Assembly (NCBI GenBank): GCA_009840525.1
Contig: VXNP01000148.1
Location: forward strand, 1-54,639
Source of the DNA: Gammaproteobacteria bacterium
Lineage (GTDB): Bacteria; Gemmatimonadota; Gemmatimonadetes; Longimicrobiales; Gaopeijiaceae
Length of the DNA stretch: 54,639 nt
Reading direction: 5' to 3'
In this document: one piece after another, positions 24,098 to 32,987 of the stretch
Layout: each line of letters starts with the position of its first letter
Position numbering within the stretch: the stretch's first letter is position 1
Position numbers and translations under genes: made by a program
Notes under the pieces: model-generated
Seen by the model: the letters and a program-made list of their open reading frames with translations, nothing else
Database searches by the model: none
Told to the model about the DNA's origin: nothing

Positions 24098-24799
24098 ATG
24101 GAACTCAACAACGCCGTCGCGCTGATCACCGGCGGGTCCGAGGGGATCGGCCGCGCCATCGCCGAGGCGCTGATCGCGGAGGGCGCGATCGTGACCATTA
24201 CCGGTCGCCGGAAGGACTTCCTGCAGTTGACCGCCGAGGAGACCGGGGCGCACTGGATCGCGGGCGACGTGAGCGTCGAGGCGGACGCCGTGCACACCGT
24301 GAGCGAGGTGATCAGGAAGCACGGCCGCCTCGACATCCTCGTCAACAACGCCGGCTTCGGCCTCTTCAAGCCGCTGGTGGACATGACCATTGAGGAACTT
24401 GAGCGGGTCTATCGCACCAACGTCTTCGGGGCCTTCCTGATGGCGCGCGAGGCCGCCCGTCACTTCATCGATCGGGGAAGCGGCGAACTAATCAACATCG
24501 CTTCGACTTCGGGGCTCCGGGGGAGCGGCGGACGCACCGCCTACGCCTCCTCCAAGTTCGCGCTGCGCGGCATGACCGAGTGCTGGCGCGATGAACTGCG
24601 CCGCCACGACATCCGGGTCACGCTCGTCAATCCTAGCGAGGTCATGACCAACTTCGCCGCCAAGGCGGGCGTCGAGCGGGCGCGCTCCGACAAGAAGCTC
24701 ACGCCCAGGGAGATCGCCAGCGCGGTGGTGGGTGCGCTCAAGGTGGATGCCCGCGGCTTCGTGCCCGAGCTGTCGGTGTTCGCCACGAATCCTTTCTGA
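24098..24799 (+). CDS. SDR-family oxidoreductase (FabG/YdfG-like)
   Basis: 233 residues. Classical short-chain dehydrogenase: TGGSEGIGRA (cofactor loop), GDVSVEAD, LVNNAGFG, catalytic Ser in IASTSG, Tyr/Lys in YASSKFA, and VNPSEVMTNF. The Arg pair after the cofactor strand (TGRRKDF) favours NADPH. The substrate is unknown. It starts 31 nt after the amidase and precedes the DUF3667 gene by 5 nt, continuing the egt-direction gene string. Confidence 0.9.
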   Translation: MELNNAVALITGGSEGIGRAIAEALIAEGAIVTITGRRKDFLQLTAEETGAHWIAGDVSVEADAVHTVSEVIRKHGRLDILVNNAGFGLFKPLVDMTIEELERVYRTNVFGAFLMAREAARHFIDRGSGELINIASTSGLRGSGGRTAYASSKFALRGMTECWRDELRRHDIRVTLVNPSEVMTNFAAKAGVERARSDKKLTPREIASAVVGALKVDARGFVPELSVFATNPF

Positions 24800-24804
24800 G
24801 CATC

Positions 24805-25929
24805 TTGCCGGGGATCTGCCCGAACTGCGGGTCCGTCCGCCTGGACCGCTTCTGCAGCCGATGCGGCCAGAACGACCGCGACTACATGCGCGGCCTGTGG
24901 TCGGTGGTGTCAGAGGTCTTCCGCGAGATGTTCGAGCTGGATTCGAGGCTCTTCCGCACCCTGAAGTCCCTGCTCTTCAAGCCCGGACACCTGTCCAGCG
25001 AGTTCTCCCGCAACCGCCGCGCCGCCTACATGTCGCCGGTCCGGCTCTACCTCTTCATCAGCTTCGTGTTCTTCCTGGTGCTGTCGATTTCAGCGGGCGG
25101 ATGGCTGCGGAACCTGGATCTCTCGGATGCGGATGTGCAGATGGGCGGTAGCGGCGACGATCCCGCGGCAGCGGACAGCGCCCTCGCGGTGACCGACAGC
25201 GTGCTGGCTGTGGTGGACAGCGCGCTCGCCGATCGCGGGCTGCCGGCCGGACTCGGGCTGGGTGCGTTTGTGGACAGCGTGCTGGCGGATAGCACGCTGA
25301 CGGCGGACACACGAGCGGATATTGCGGTTGGCCAGGCGATCGATACCGTCCAGCTCGAGGCCCTGAAGGCCCGCCTGCTGCCCGAACACGCGCGCAAAGT
25401 CGATGACATCTTGGGCCGACCCGGTGATCCGCCCGCGAAGCAGGTGGTCCGCGGCCTCGCCGGATCGGTGGATCCGGACGAGCGCGCCAGTGGCGTCCCC
25501 GCATGGCTCATCCGCTACGGGCGAGGCCTCCTGATCGACCTCTTCCACGAGCCCCGGGCCTTTCTGCAGGAGGCCATCGGCAACCTGCCCATCGCGATGT
25601 TCTTCCTTCTCCCGGTGTTCGCCATGATCCTCGGGGTCTGCTACTTGCGCAGGAAGAGGTTCTTCGTCGAGCACCTGGTGTTCGGCATGCACATCCACAC
25701 CTTCGTGTTCCTGATGGCGACGACGGCGCTGCTCGTGCCCGGCGAGGGGGCCGGCAACTGGGTGCAACTGTTCCTTGTCGTCGTTTCCCCGCTCTATGTC
25801 CTCATCGCCATGCGCAGGTTCTACGGCGAGGGATGGGGCCGGACGCTGGTCAAGGGGTTCGTGGTGTGGAACCTGTACTCGTTCGTGCTCTTCCCGGGCC
25901 TCGCGCTGGCGCTCTTCATCCGAACCTGA
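24805..25929 (+). CDS. DUF3667-type zinc-ribbon membrane protein
   Basis: 374 residues. It opens with a zinc ribbon (CPNCGSVRLDRFCSRCGQ) as in DUF3667 proteins. A conserved stretch follows (RTLKSLLFKPGHLSSEFSRNRRAAYMSPVRLYLFISFVFF), then a long Ala/Asp/Ser-rich extramembrane loop (about 100-230) and four C-terminal hydrophobic segments (about 240-370). The function is unknown. TTG 24805 places the ribbon at the very N-terminus, as in the family; there is no in-frame ATG between the SDR stop and the ribbon. Confidence 0.8.
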   Translation: MPGICPNCGSVRLDRFCSRCGQNDRDYMRGLWSVVSEVFREMFELDSRLFRTLKSLLFKPGHLSSEFSRNRRAAYMSPVRLYLFISFVFFLVLSISAGGWLRNLDLSDADVQMGGSGDDPAAADSALAVTDSVLAVVDSALADRGLPAGLGLGAFVDSVLADSTLTADTRADIAVGQAIDTVQLEALKARLLPEHARKVDDILGRPGDPPAKQVVRGLAGSVDPDERASGVPAWLIRYGRGLLIDLFHEPRAFLQEAIGNLPIAMFFLLPVFAMILGVCYLRRKRFFVEHLVFGMHIHTFVFLMATTALLVPGEGAGNWVQLFLVVVSPLYVLIAMRRFYGEGWGRTLVKGFVVWNLYSFVLFPGLALALFIRT

Positions 25930-25950
25930 CGCCGTGCCGCGACAGCATCC

Positions 25951-28017
25951 TCAGCGCACCCGCCCGAAGCGCACGTCGCGCGTCCTCCCGTTCGACAGGT
26001 AGAACCCGATCACCTGGTCGTTGCGGTCGCGCTCGAAGCGGAAGGTGAAGCCGCCGCCCGAGAAGGTGTCCGGCTGGCCCGGCTCGAGCGTCGCGTCGTC
26101 CAGCCGGCGCTGCTTCATGACCAGTTCGCCATCCGCCTGAACGATCTCGAAGAACGTCTCGATCTCGTCGCTGAAGTAGCGGCCCTCGAAGTCGGCCAGC
26201 GCCTCGGGATCGTCGCCCTCCTCCGCGCCGGGCACGCGCGTCCCCGGATGCAGGCCGTTCTGGTCCAGGGTCATGCGGCTCACCGTGCCGTCTTCGCCGC
26301 GGTGGAAGATGATCGTCGCTTCGACACGGCTGATGGCGAACGTGGAGTCGGAGGTCGGCACCATCGCGAGACGGGGCTGGCCGGTGGGCTCCGCGTAGAA
26401 GGTGTCGTCTTCGCGGGTGAAGGTGAGGATGAAGGCGGGCGTCTCGTCGAGCGCGTAGCGGCCGGCGAAGTCGTCGAAGTCCTCCGGATCGTAGTCGGCG
26501 GGATCGAAGGCGCCCTCATCCGCCTCCTCCGCCACGGCATCCTCCGGCTTCATCGCGTCCGCGAAAAACGCTTCGGCCAGCTCGTACGCGACCGCGCTGT
26601 TGAAGCCCGCATGGTTGCTCTGGGTGGTGATGCCGGCGTTGATCTCCGGGTAGTAGGCCAGCATCGATCGGTGTGCCACGTCCGCGCCTCCGTGGGACAC
26701 CCGCCTGAGGCCGCGCTGCTGGTCGACCGAGAGGCCGTAGCCGTAGCCGGTCTCTTCGCCGTCGGAGAGGACGTAGGACGTCATCATCTCCTCGAAGATC
26801 CCGGCGCTGCCGATCCGCGCATTCGCGTAGTTCTCCACCCAGGCCTGCAGGTCGTCCAGCGTGGAGTACATGCCGCCGGCTCCGGCCGCGCCACCCAGGT
26901 CGCCGATCTGCAGGAAGCCGTCGGGCCCGGGCGTGTAGCCCTCCGACATCTCCGGGACGATGTGGATGGGTGATGGGCGGACCAGGGTGCGGGTCATCCC
27001 CAGCGGCTCGAAGACGTTGTCGCGCATGAAGGTGGGGAAGTCCTGGCCCGAGGTGCGCTCGACGATGACCGCGGCCAGCCCGAAGGCGGTGTTGTTGTAG
27101 TTCCACTCGGCGCCGGGCTCGTTCTGGAGCGCGGGCTGGCGCTGGACGATGTCGATGATCTCGGAACGGTCGATCCAGTCGCCGCGGTCGAGGCGCCGCC
27201 CGGTCATGCGCGTCAGGTTCAGGAACTCGCGCAGCCCGGAGGTATGCGTGATGAGATGGCGTACGCTGATGGTGTGATCGAACTCGGGCAGCTCCGGGAT
27301 GTGCTTGCGGATGTCGTCGTCCAGCGAGAGCAGTCCACGCTCGGCCTGCAGCATGATGGCGAAGGCCGTGAACTGCTTGGAGGTCGATCCGATGTTGGTG
27401 CGCGTGTCGGTGGCGAACGGGATGCCGTAGCCGAGGTTGGCCATGCCGTAGGCGCTGGAGAAGAGTGTCTCGCCGTCGCGCCAGACCTGAACGGCCGCGC
27501 CCGGCGAGTCCTCGCCGTCGTAGCGGGACATGAGCTGGTCGGTGAGCTTCTCCGGGTCGGTCTCGAGCGGCTCGAGGCGAAGCAGGGTGACGGTGTAGTC
27601 ACCCGATTCGCCCTCCGAGGGGGTCAGTTCGACCGTGTACGCGCCGGCTTCCGGCGGACGCACCGCGAAGCGCTCCGCGCCGCGGCCAGGTCCGGAAGAG
27701 TTCCCCCAGGGTGTCTCTCCGTCCGGTCCGAGCACCCGCACGTCGACGTCCGCGGAAACCTGATCGACCTCGCCGAGCACGAAGTAGTCTTCGCCGGCCT
27801 CGAAGCTGTAGCGCGCGGTGTCGCCCTCGGAGAAGGAGCCGGACAGCGTGCGGCCGACGGAGAGGGGGGTCTGCGCGGAGAGGTCGCCCGCGAAGAGCAG
27901 CGCGCTGACCGTGACCGCCACGAACGGTAGCGAAACCGTGACGGCGCGAAGGGCGGAGGCGGCGCGCAGGATACGGCGGGGGGGAGAATTCAGGGTCGTG
28001 TTGGGCCGATCACTCAT
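25951..28017 (-). CDS. Secreted serine hydrolase, beta-lactamase/class C PBP fold
   Basis: 688 residues. A signal peptide (AVTVSLPFVAVTVSALLFAGDLSAQ, cleaved near residue 45) is followed by a PPC-like beta-sandwich (about 50-140: GSFSEGDTARYSFEAGEDYFVL...GAYTVELTPS). Next is the serine beta-lactamase domain (about 155-500) with SxxK in GSTSKQF, YxN in EWNYNNTAFG, and the HxG motif in VSHGGADVAH. Two C-terminal beta domains hold the repeated 'DFEGRYFSDE' and 'DFAGRYALDE' units typical of lipocalin-like DUF3471 regions. Probable esterase or D-aminopeptidase of the periplasm. Converges on the DUF3667 gene; diverges from vapB across 58 nt. Confidence 0.9.
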   Translation of the reverse strand: MSDRPNTTLNSPPRRILRAASALRAVTVSLPFVAVTVSALLFAGDLSAQTPLSVGRTLSGSFSEGDTARYSFEAGEDYFVLGEVDQVSADVDVRVLGPDGETPWGNSSGPGRGAERFAVRPPEAGAYTVELTPSEGESGDYTVTLLRLEPLETDPEKLTDQLMSRYDGEDSPGAAVQVWRDGETLFSSAYGMANLGYGIPFATDTRTNIGSTSKQFTAFAIMLQAERGLLSLDDDIRKHIPELPEFDHTISVRHLITHTSGLREFLNLTRMTGRRLDRGDWIDRSEIIDIVQRQPALQNEPGAEWNYNNTAFGLAAVIVERTSGQDFPTFMRDNVFEPLGMTRTLVRPSPIHIVPEMSEGYTPGPDGFLQIGDLGGAAGAGGMYSTLDDLQAWVENYANARIGSAGIFEEMMTSYVLSDGEETGYGYGLSVDQQRGLRRVSHGGADVAHRSMLAYYPEINAGITTQSNHAGFNSAVAYELAEAFFADAMKPEDAVAEEADEGAFDPADYDPEDFDDFAGRYALDETPAFILTFTREDDTFYAEPTGQPRLAMVPTSDSTFAISRVEATIIFHRGEDGTVSRMTLDQNGLHPGTRVPGAEEGDDPEALADFEGRYFSDEIETFFEIVQADGELVMKQRRLDDATLEPGQPDTFSGGGFTFRFERDRNDQVIGFYLSNGRTRDVRFGRVR

Positions 28018-28075
28018 GGATTCTTCTTGGGAAAGGGTCTGGATCTGTGGCATCAGACATACCATAATATCTACC

Positions 28076-28342
28076 ATGGAAACTACCATCGACAAGGCAG
28101 GCCGCCTGGTTGTGCCCAAGGCGGTTCGCGAGGCAAGCCGGTTATACCCCGGAACCCGCGTACGATTCCGGGTCCAGGACGGCCGGGTGGAGATCGAGCC
28201 GGTGCCTCTGGACGTATCGCTTGAACGGCGTGGCGCCGCCGTGGTCGCGGTGCCGCGGGAGGGACGGCCGGTGTTGACGGCTGCGGAGGTCGACGAGACG
28301 ACGGCCAGTCTCCGCTCCGGCGCCTCGACAGCCAGCGAGTGA
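28076..28342 (+). CDS. AbrB/MazE-type antitoxin (VapB)
   Basis: 88 residues. The swapped-hairpin DNA-binding domain is at residues 1-45 (METTIDKAGRLVVPKAVREASRLYPGTRVRFRVQDG), followed by a toxin-binding tail. It neutralises the adjacent PIN toxin and should repress its own promoter. The upstream A/T-rich CATACCATAATATCTACCATGG (split around 28057-28079) contains CCAT repeats that could be its operator. Overlaps vapC by GTGA. Confidence 0.9.
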   Translation: METTIDKAGRLVVPKAVREASRLYPGTRVRFRVQDGRVEIEPVPLDVSLERRGAAVVAVPREGRPVLTAAEVDETTASLRSGASTASE

Positions 28343-28785
28343 CGGCTCCCCCGGTGCGCCGATACCTCTGCGATACCAGCGCCCTCGTCGCGACGGTCTG
28401 CTCCTGGCACGAACACCATGCGCGAACGCTTGCGGAGCGCGAGCGTCGCGAGCGTGCCGGTGAAGAGCTTGTCCTTGCCGCTCATTCCCTGGCGGAGGCT
28501 TACGCCGTCCTCACCAGGCTCCCCGGACCGAATCGCCTGCGATCCGACGACGCCATCGAGTTGCTCGAGGCGAACTGGCGGGAGACGCCGGTCGTGCATC
28601 TGACGGCAGCCGAGAACTGGCGCGCGTTGCGCAGAGCTCAGCGGCGGGGAGTGATTGGGGGGCAGACCTACGACATGCTCATCGCGGCGTGCGCCCTTAA
28701 GGCCGGCGCGGCGACTATTGTCACCTGGAACGTGCGCCACTTCGCCGCCGCGGCACCCGAGATCGGGGTGGAAGCGCCGGCCTGA
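28339..28785 (+). CDS. PIN-domain toxin (VapC)
   Basis: 148 residues. PIN nuclease acids are visible: Asp in YLCDTSAL, Glu in SLAEAYAVL, Asp in TYDMLIAACA, and the closing TWNVRHF. It would cleave RNA, often tRNA, when freed from VapB. GTG start inside the vapB stop (GTGA). It ends 4 nt from the convergent S9-like gene. Confidence 0.9.
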   Translation: MTAPPVRRYLCDTSALVATVCSWHEHHARTLAERERRERAGEELVLAAHSLAEAYAVLTRLPGPNRLRSDDAIELLEANWRETPVVHLTAAENWRALRRAQRRGVIGGQTYDMLIAACALKAGAATIVTWNVRHFAAAAPEIGVEAPA

Positions 28786-28789
28786 CGTA

Positions 28790-30805
28790 TCACTGTCTCT
28801 CAAGACCGGCGGGAGTTGGCTCGCCGTATTCGATCTCCGTCACCAGGAATTCCTCGAAGAAGTCCAGCATGTCGTGGAGTTTCTCGATCGTATTGTCGCG
28901 CCCATATACATAGTATCCTTCGCCGGGATAGGCCTTATATCGCACGATCTTGTAGTGCTGATCGAGCTTGCGGGCGAAGTCGAGGGCTGCGGGAGCCCCG
29001 CCTTCCTCCAGGCGCCAGTCGGCCGCAATACCTTCGCCCTGAATGACGAAGGTAGGCGTCGTAACCTGATGGGCCTTGAATATCGCGGAACTGTTGAGAT
29101 AGACGTCGCGATTCTCAGGGTAGGGGCCCAGCTCGTACTCGACCAGCTTGATATGCTGTAACTCATGGACCTCGGTGTGGAAGTCGGTCATGTCGCCGTA
29201 GCCCGAGAGCGAGATTGCGGCCTGGAAGACGTCCGGGGCGAAAGCCACCGCGGCCATGGTCATGATGCCGCCGTAGCTGGTTCCGGTAACCGCGATCTTG
29301 TCGGGGTCGACGTAGGGCAGGGTCTTGAGATAGTCGACGCCCGCCAGCACGTCCTCCAGGTCGCAGTGGCCCCAGCATTCGTTGTTGAGGTCCTCGAATT
29401 CGAGGCCGTAGCCGGAGCTGCCGCGGATGTTCGGCATGAGCACGACGTAGCCGCGCTGGGCGAAGAAGTGGACCTGCTGGTGGCGACGGAACTGGTCGTC
29501 GAACTGGGACGTGGGGCCGCCGTGGATCCACATCACGCCGGGGAAGCGCTCGCCCGGGGCGGCGTCCGGGGGCCGGTGCAGGTAGGCCTCGATGGTGAGC
29601 CCGTCGGTGCTCGGGTAGCGCACCTTGCCGGGCATGTGCAGCGCGTCCGCCGCCCCCGCGGGGATCTCGCTGTGCAGGAGTTGCTTCTCACCCGAGGCGA
29701 CATCGATGACAAAGAACTCCGCCGGCCGCACCGGGGTCTCGAAGGTGTAGCTGATGCGGTCGCCGTCAGGAGACCATTCAGGGCGGAGCGCCGCGCCCGC
29801 GTCCGGGTCCACGAGGACCCTGGGTTCGCCGCCGTCGGCCGACACCACGCGGAGGGAATGGACGCCGTCACGGTTCTCCGTGTAGCTGATCCAGCGGCCG
29901 TCGGGGGACCAGCGGGCGTCGCTCTGGTCGTAGTCGGACGCCGCGACGGGGCGCGGATCGCCCCCGGAAAGGGGCACGAGCCAGAAGTTCAGCCAGCCGC
30001 TCCGTTGAGAACGGTAGAGGATGGTCTCACCGTCGGGGGCAACCTGCGCGGCCCCGAACGCCCTGCCGGCGCGGTAGTCGAAAAAGCCCGTGTCGCGAAC
30101 GACAATGCGCGGGTTGCTTCCGTCGGGGTCGATCTCGATCACGTCGTGGTCGACCCAGCGGTCGTCCATGCGAACGTAGAGCAGCCGGTCGCCGTCGGGG
30201 GTCCAACTGGGATAGCCCTCGTAGAGGGGGTCGCCGGTCAGTCGGTGCACCTGCCCGTCCGGCACCGACACCGTCCAGATGTCCATGTTGCCGAAGCGGT
30301 CGCCGGAGAAGGCGATCCACCGGCTGTCCGGCGACCACGCCAGTCCGTTGGCGCGCGCGGCCAGCCTGGTGAGCTGCACATCGGTGGTAACGCGCATGCC
30401 GTTGCCTTCCTCGGCGGACCAGAGCCAGATCTCCGGCGCACCGCTCTTGTCGGAGGTGTAGGCGATCCAGCGGCCGTCGGGCGACCAGACGGGCTGTGGC
30501 GCGCCGAGCGAGCCCACCCCGCTCAGGCTGAGGTCGTCGGAGAGCGCGCGGAAGGCGCCGTCCTCCGTGGCGACCGCCCCCAGCCCGCCCCCCGAAACGA
30601 AGGTGATCATCGACCCGTCGGGAGCCCACTGGGGCGAGCGGCTGCCACCGACCGCCGCCCGCAGGTCGACCAGCGCCTCCGCACTGATGGGGCCCTCGGC
30701 CATCGAGTCTGCCGCACCACCTTCGGCCGCGGGCGCCTCCCGGGTGCAGCCCCACCCCGCCCACGCCGTCAGGATCGCCGCCGCCAACACCGTCAACCGT
30801 CTCAT
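28790..30805 (-). CDS. S9-family peptidase-like protein with Tyr at the catalytic His position
   Basis: 671 residues. An exported N-terminus (RRLTVLAAAILTAWAGWGC, perhaps a lipoprotein with an atypical lipobox) leads into a TolB/DPP-like propeller with WSPDGRWIAY blades (about 45-400) and an alpha/beta-hydrolase domain. The nucleophile Ser510 is intact (GTSYGG). At the position where S9 enzymes read GEGHG this protein reads GEGYYVYG (Tyr631), so the usual catalytic His is absent. The acid region is also altered (QGEGIAADW). It is either a variant with a different base or a non-catalytic binding protein. ATG 30805 begins the signal. Confidence 0.88.
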   Translation of the reverse strand: MRRLTVLAAAILTAWAGWGCTREAPAAEGGAADSMAEGPISAEALVDLRAAVGGSRSPQWAPDGSMITFVSGGGLGAVATEDGAFRALSDDLSLSGVGSLGAPQPVWSPDGRWIAYTSDKSGAPEIWLWSAEEGNGMRVTTDVQLTRLAARANGLAWSPDSRWIAFSGDRFGNMDIWTVSVPDGQVHRLTGDPLYEGYPSWTPDGDRLLYVRMDDRWVDHDVIEIDPDGSNPRIVVRDTGFFDYRAGRAFGAAQVAPDGETILYRSQRSGWLNFWLVPLSGGDPRPVAASDYDQSDARWSPDGRWISYTENRDGVHSLRVVSADGGEPRVLVDPDAGAALRPEWSPDGDRISYTFETPVRPAEFFVIDVASGEKQLLHSEIPAGAADALHMPGKVRYPSTDGLTIEAYLHRPPDAAPGERFPGVMWIHGGPTSQFDDQFRRHQQVHFFAQRGYVVLMPNIRGSSGYGLEFEDLNNECWGHCDLEDVLAGVDYLKTLPYVDPDKIAVTGTSYGGIMTMAAVAFAPDVFQAAISLSGYGDMTDFHTEVHELQHIKLVEYELGPYPENRDVYLNSSAIFKAHQVTTPTFVIQGEGIAADWRLEEGGAPAALDFARKLDQHYKIVRYKAYPGEGYYVYGRDNTIEKLHDMLDFFEEFLVTEIEYGEPTPAGLERQ

Positions 30806-30860
30806 CTCCGTATCCTCGTGTCCAAATGGTGCGGGGGGCGAGTGGGGGCTCGACCGGCTT

Positions 30861-31685
30861 CTAGGCCGCCCCGCCCGCCGCCGCGCCGGCAGGCGACAGG
30901 GCCCGTCCGCGCAGCAGTGCATCCACTTCCGTGACTCGCGGCTCGCCCGCCTCCGTGACCTCGATCACGGAGTGCGGCGGCACGACCTGCCATTCCCCAT
31001 CGCCGTCAAGCCGCTCCGAGGCGATCAGCGTACCCCCGGGAGCGAGCGAATGCCGGCGGGCGACGTACAACGAGTTGGTCTCGTCGAAGTTCGACGTGCG
31101 GATCACGGCCAGATTCCGTCCGTCGGCCAGAATCATGTTGAGCTTGCAGCGCACGTCCAGCGAGCCCGCCCGCTCCGCGGCCCGCGCCAGCGCCGTTCCG
31201 GGCGACGCCCCTTTCCTGACCTCCGCGATCGCAAGCAGGAAGAGGGTCTCCGTGTCGGATGTGCCCCGGATCTGCGTGTAGAGTTCGTCCGGCAGCGTCG
31301 AGCGCAACGCGCGCATCGCGTGAGTGTGGAACTTGCGCACGTATCCGTTCAGGCCGAAGGACCAGCGCTCGAACACGAACGGGGCCACCTCCCCCCGGTC
31401 CAGCGGAATGCCCGGGCTCGCGCTCCTCACGAGGGCCAGCGAACACGACGAACGCACGGACGAGAGCACATCCTCGAGGTCCGGGTCGTGCCAGATGGGG
31501 CGCGCTTCGCGAATCCGCACCGGGCGTCCGCCGTGATACCAGCCAACGCCATACCCGTCCGCGTTGTGGATCCCGTGACCCATCTCCCTTGCGTCATAGC
31601 TCTGCCGCACGAGCGTGTGGCTTCCCCCGAACACGATCGGGCGGACGGGCATTTCATCGCCGGAGTAGCATACGAATCGGCACAA
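30861..31685 (-). CDS. Class II glutamine amidotransferase, EgtC-like
   Basis: 274 residues of the Ntn-hydrolase fold. These enzymes use Cys2, freed by Met removal, as nucleophile; this fixes the start at TTG 31685, giving M-CRFVCYSG. Later motifs agree: NADGYGVGWY, LALVRSASPG (substrate Arg), FGLNGYV (oxyanion Asn) and SDTETLFLLA (Ser/Asp-Thr-Glu). GGAGAGA lies about 11 nt upstream. EgtC removes glutamate from the gamma-glutamyl sulfoxide in ergothioneine synthesis, and egtB/egtD lie 8 kb away. It may instead belong to the YafJ group, so EgtC is a proposal. Confidence 0.82.
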   Translation of the reverse strand: MCRFVCYSGDEMPVRPIVFGGSHTLVRQSYDAREMGHGIHNADGYGVGWYHGGRPVRIREARPIWHDPDLEDVLSSVRSSCSLALVRSASPGIPLDRGEVAPFVFERWSFGLNGYVRKFHTHAMRALRSTLPDELYTQIRGTSDTETLFLLAIAEVRKGASPGTALARAAERAGSLDVRCKLNMILADGRNLAVIRTSNFDETNSLYVARRHSLAPGGTLIASERLDGDGEWQVVPPHSVIEVTEAGEPRVTEVDALLRGRALSPAGAAAGGAA

Positions 31686-31764
31686 GGCGCTTGTCTCTCC
31701 TTCGGAGGATGATGGGTTGGTGCCTTCGGAGATGAAGGTTTGCCGGGGATGCGGCGCGTGCAAC

Positions 31765-32787
31765 TCAGGGCGGTGCGGCACCCCCCGCGCGGTCCGGGGC
31801 GAGGATCTCCGCCAGCAGGCTCGAGTCGACGTTGCCGCCCGAGACGATCGCTCCCGCGGGGCTGGCGCCAAGGTCGGGGATACGCCCGCACAGGAGCGCG
31901 GCCACGCCGGCCGCCCCGGCGGGCTCCACCACCATCTTGGCGGTCTCGGCGAGCGCGCGCACGGCCGAGGTGATCTCGGCGTCGCTCACCCGCACGACGT
32001 CGTCCACCAGGGCGCGCACATGCCGGTAGGTGATTTCGCCCGCCATGGGTGGGGCGAGCCCGTCCGCAACCGACCCGACGCGCTCCAGACGGGCCGGCCG
32101 CCCGATGCGCAGGCTCTCGGACATGGCCGCGGCCCCGTGCGGCTCCACGCCGAAGATGCGAAGGTCGGGCTGCAGGCGCTTCATGGCTGCGGCCACCCCG
32201 GCGATCAGGCCGCCGCCCCCCACCGGCACCACCACCACCTCCAGATCCACGGCTTGCTCGGCGAGCTCGAGCCCGGTGGTGCCGTGGCCGGCGATGACGG
32301 CGGGGTCGTCGAAGGGGTGGGTGAAGAGCATCCCCCGGTCTCGCGCCAGCGACTCCGCCAGCGCGAAGGCCTGGTGCACGTCGTCGGCGACGACCACCTC
32401 CGCCCCGTAGCCGGCGCTCGCCCGCGCCTTGGTCTCGGAGGCGCCCGCGGGCATGACCACGGCGCACGGCACATCCACGCATCCCGCCGCCCACGCCAGC
32501 GCCTGCGCGTGGTTCCCGGCCGACACCGTAACCACGCCGCCGCGGGCCGCCTCACCGGCGGCCAGCACCTTGTTGAGCGCCCCGCGCACCTTGAAGGAGC
32601 CGGTCTTCTGCAGACTCTCCATCTTCAGGCGAAGCGGGATGCCCGCCTGGCTGCTCAAGCGCCGCGACGACAGCACCGGAGTCCGGTGCAGCCGGGCGCC
32701 GATGCGGACCCGAGCCTCCTGGACATCGTCCAGCGTTACCAGCGGTTCGATTCCCGAACCCGGGAGGGTGGGGGACACGGATGACAA
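31765..32787 (-). CDS. Threonine/serine ammonia-lyase (PLP)
   Basis: 340 residues, fold-type II PLP enzyme. The PLP lysine is Lys66 in QKTGSFKVRGA; the phosphate loop is VGGGGLIAG and the Asn of the substrate loop is in SAGNHAQALAWA. There is no C-terminal ACT domain, so it resembles catabolic TdcB or serine racemase-like forms rather than allosteric IlvA. Start TTG 32787 or GTG 32778; the TTG codon lies inside a TGACAA box. The gene is followed at 79 nt by the EgtC-like gene on the same strand. Confidence 0.9.
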   Translation of the reverse strand: MSSVSPTLPGSGIEPLVTLDDVQEARVRIGARLHRTPVLSSRRLSSQAGIPLRLKMESLQKTGSFKVRGALNKVLAAGEAARGGVVTVSAGNHAQALAWAAGCVDVPCAVVMPAGASETKARASAGYGAEVVVADDVHQAFALAESLARDRGMLFTHPFDDPAVIAGHGTTGLELAEQAVDLEVVVVPVGGGGLIAGVAAAMKRLQPDLRIFGVEPHGAAAMSESLRIGRPARLERVGSVADGLAPPMAGEITYRHVRALVDDVVRVSDAEITSAVRALAETAKMVVEPAGAAGVAALLCGRIPDLGASPAGAIVSGGNVDSSLLAEILAPDRAGGAAPP

Positions 32788-32817
32788 GTTACTGACAACA
32801 TGATGTCATTTACTGAC
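32782..32817. promoter_or_regulatory. TGACAA boxes at 11/21-bp spacing plus inverted repeat
   Basis: TGAC starts at 32782, 32793 and 32814 (steps of 11 and 21). On the minus strand this gives TTGTCAGTA twice. TGACA-ACATGA-TGTCA (32793-32808) is an inverted repeat in the middle. The array covers the start codon of the ammonia-lyase and lies 170 nt before the beta-barrel gene that diverges from it. Same box and spacing as at 9691 and 53479. Confidence 0.45.
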
Positions 32818-32987
32818 GATATGACCCCGGGCGACCGAGCGCTGACGAAGAAGGCTGGCGCGCCAGCCAGGTACCGGTGCGACAATCGGGGATGATGCGC
32901 CACGTACTGCGCGCGCGCCAGTAGGTGACGGCTGCTCATCCGTGCCTCCGTGGGAACAACCGCCGTCTGGCGGGATACTTGCGGCGC

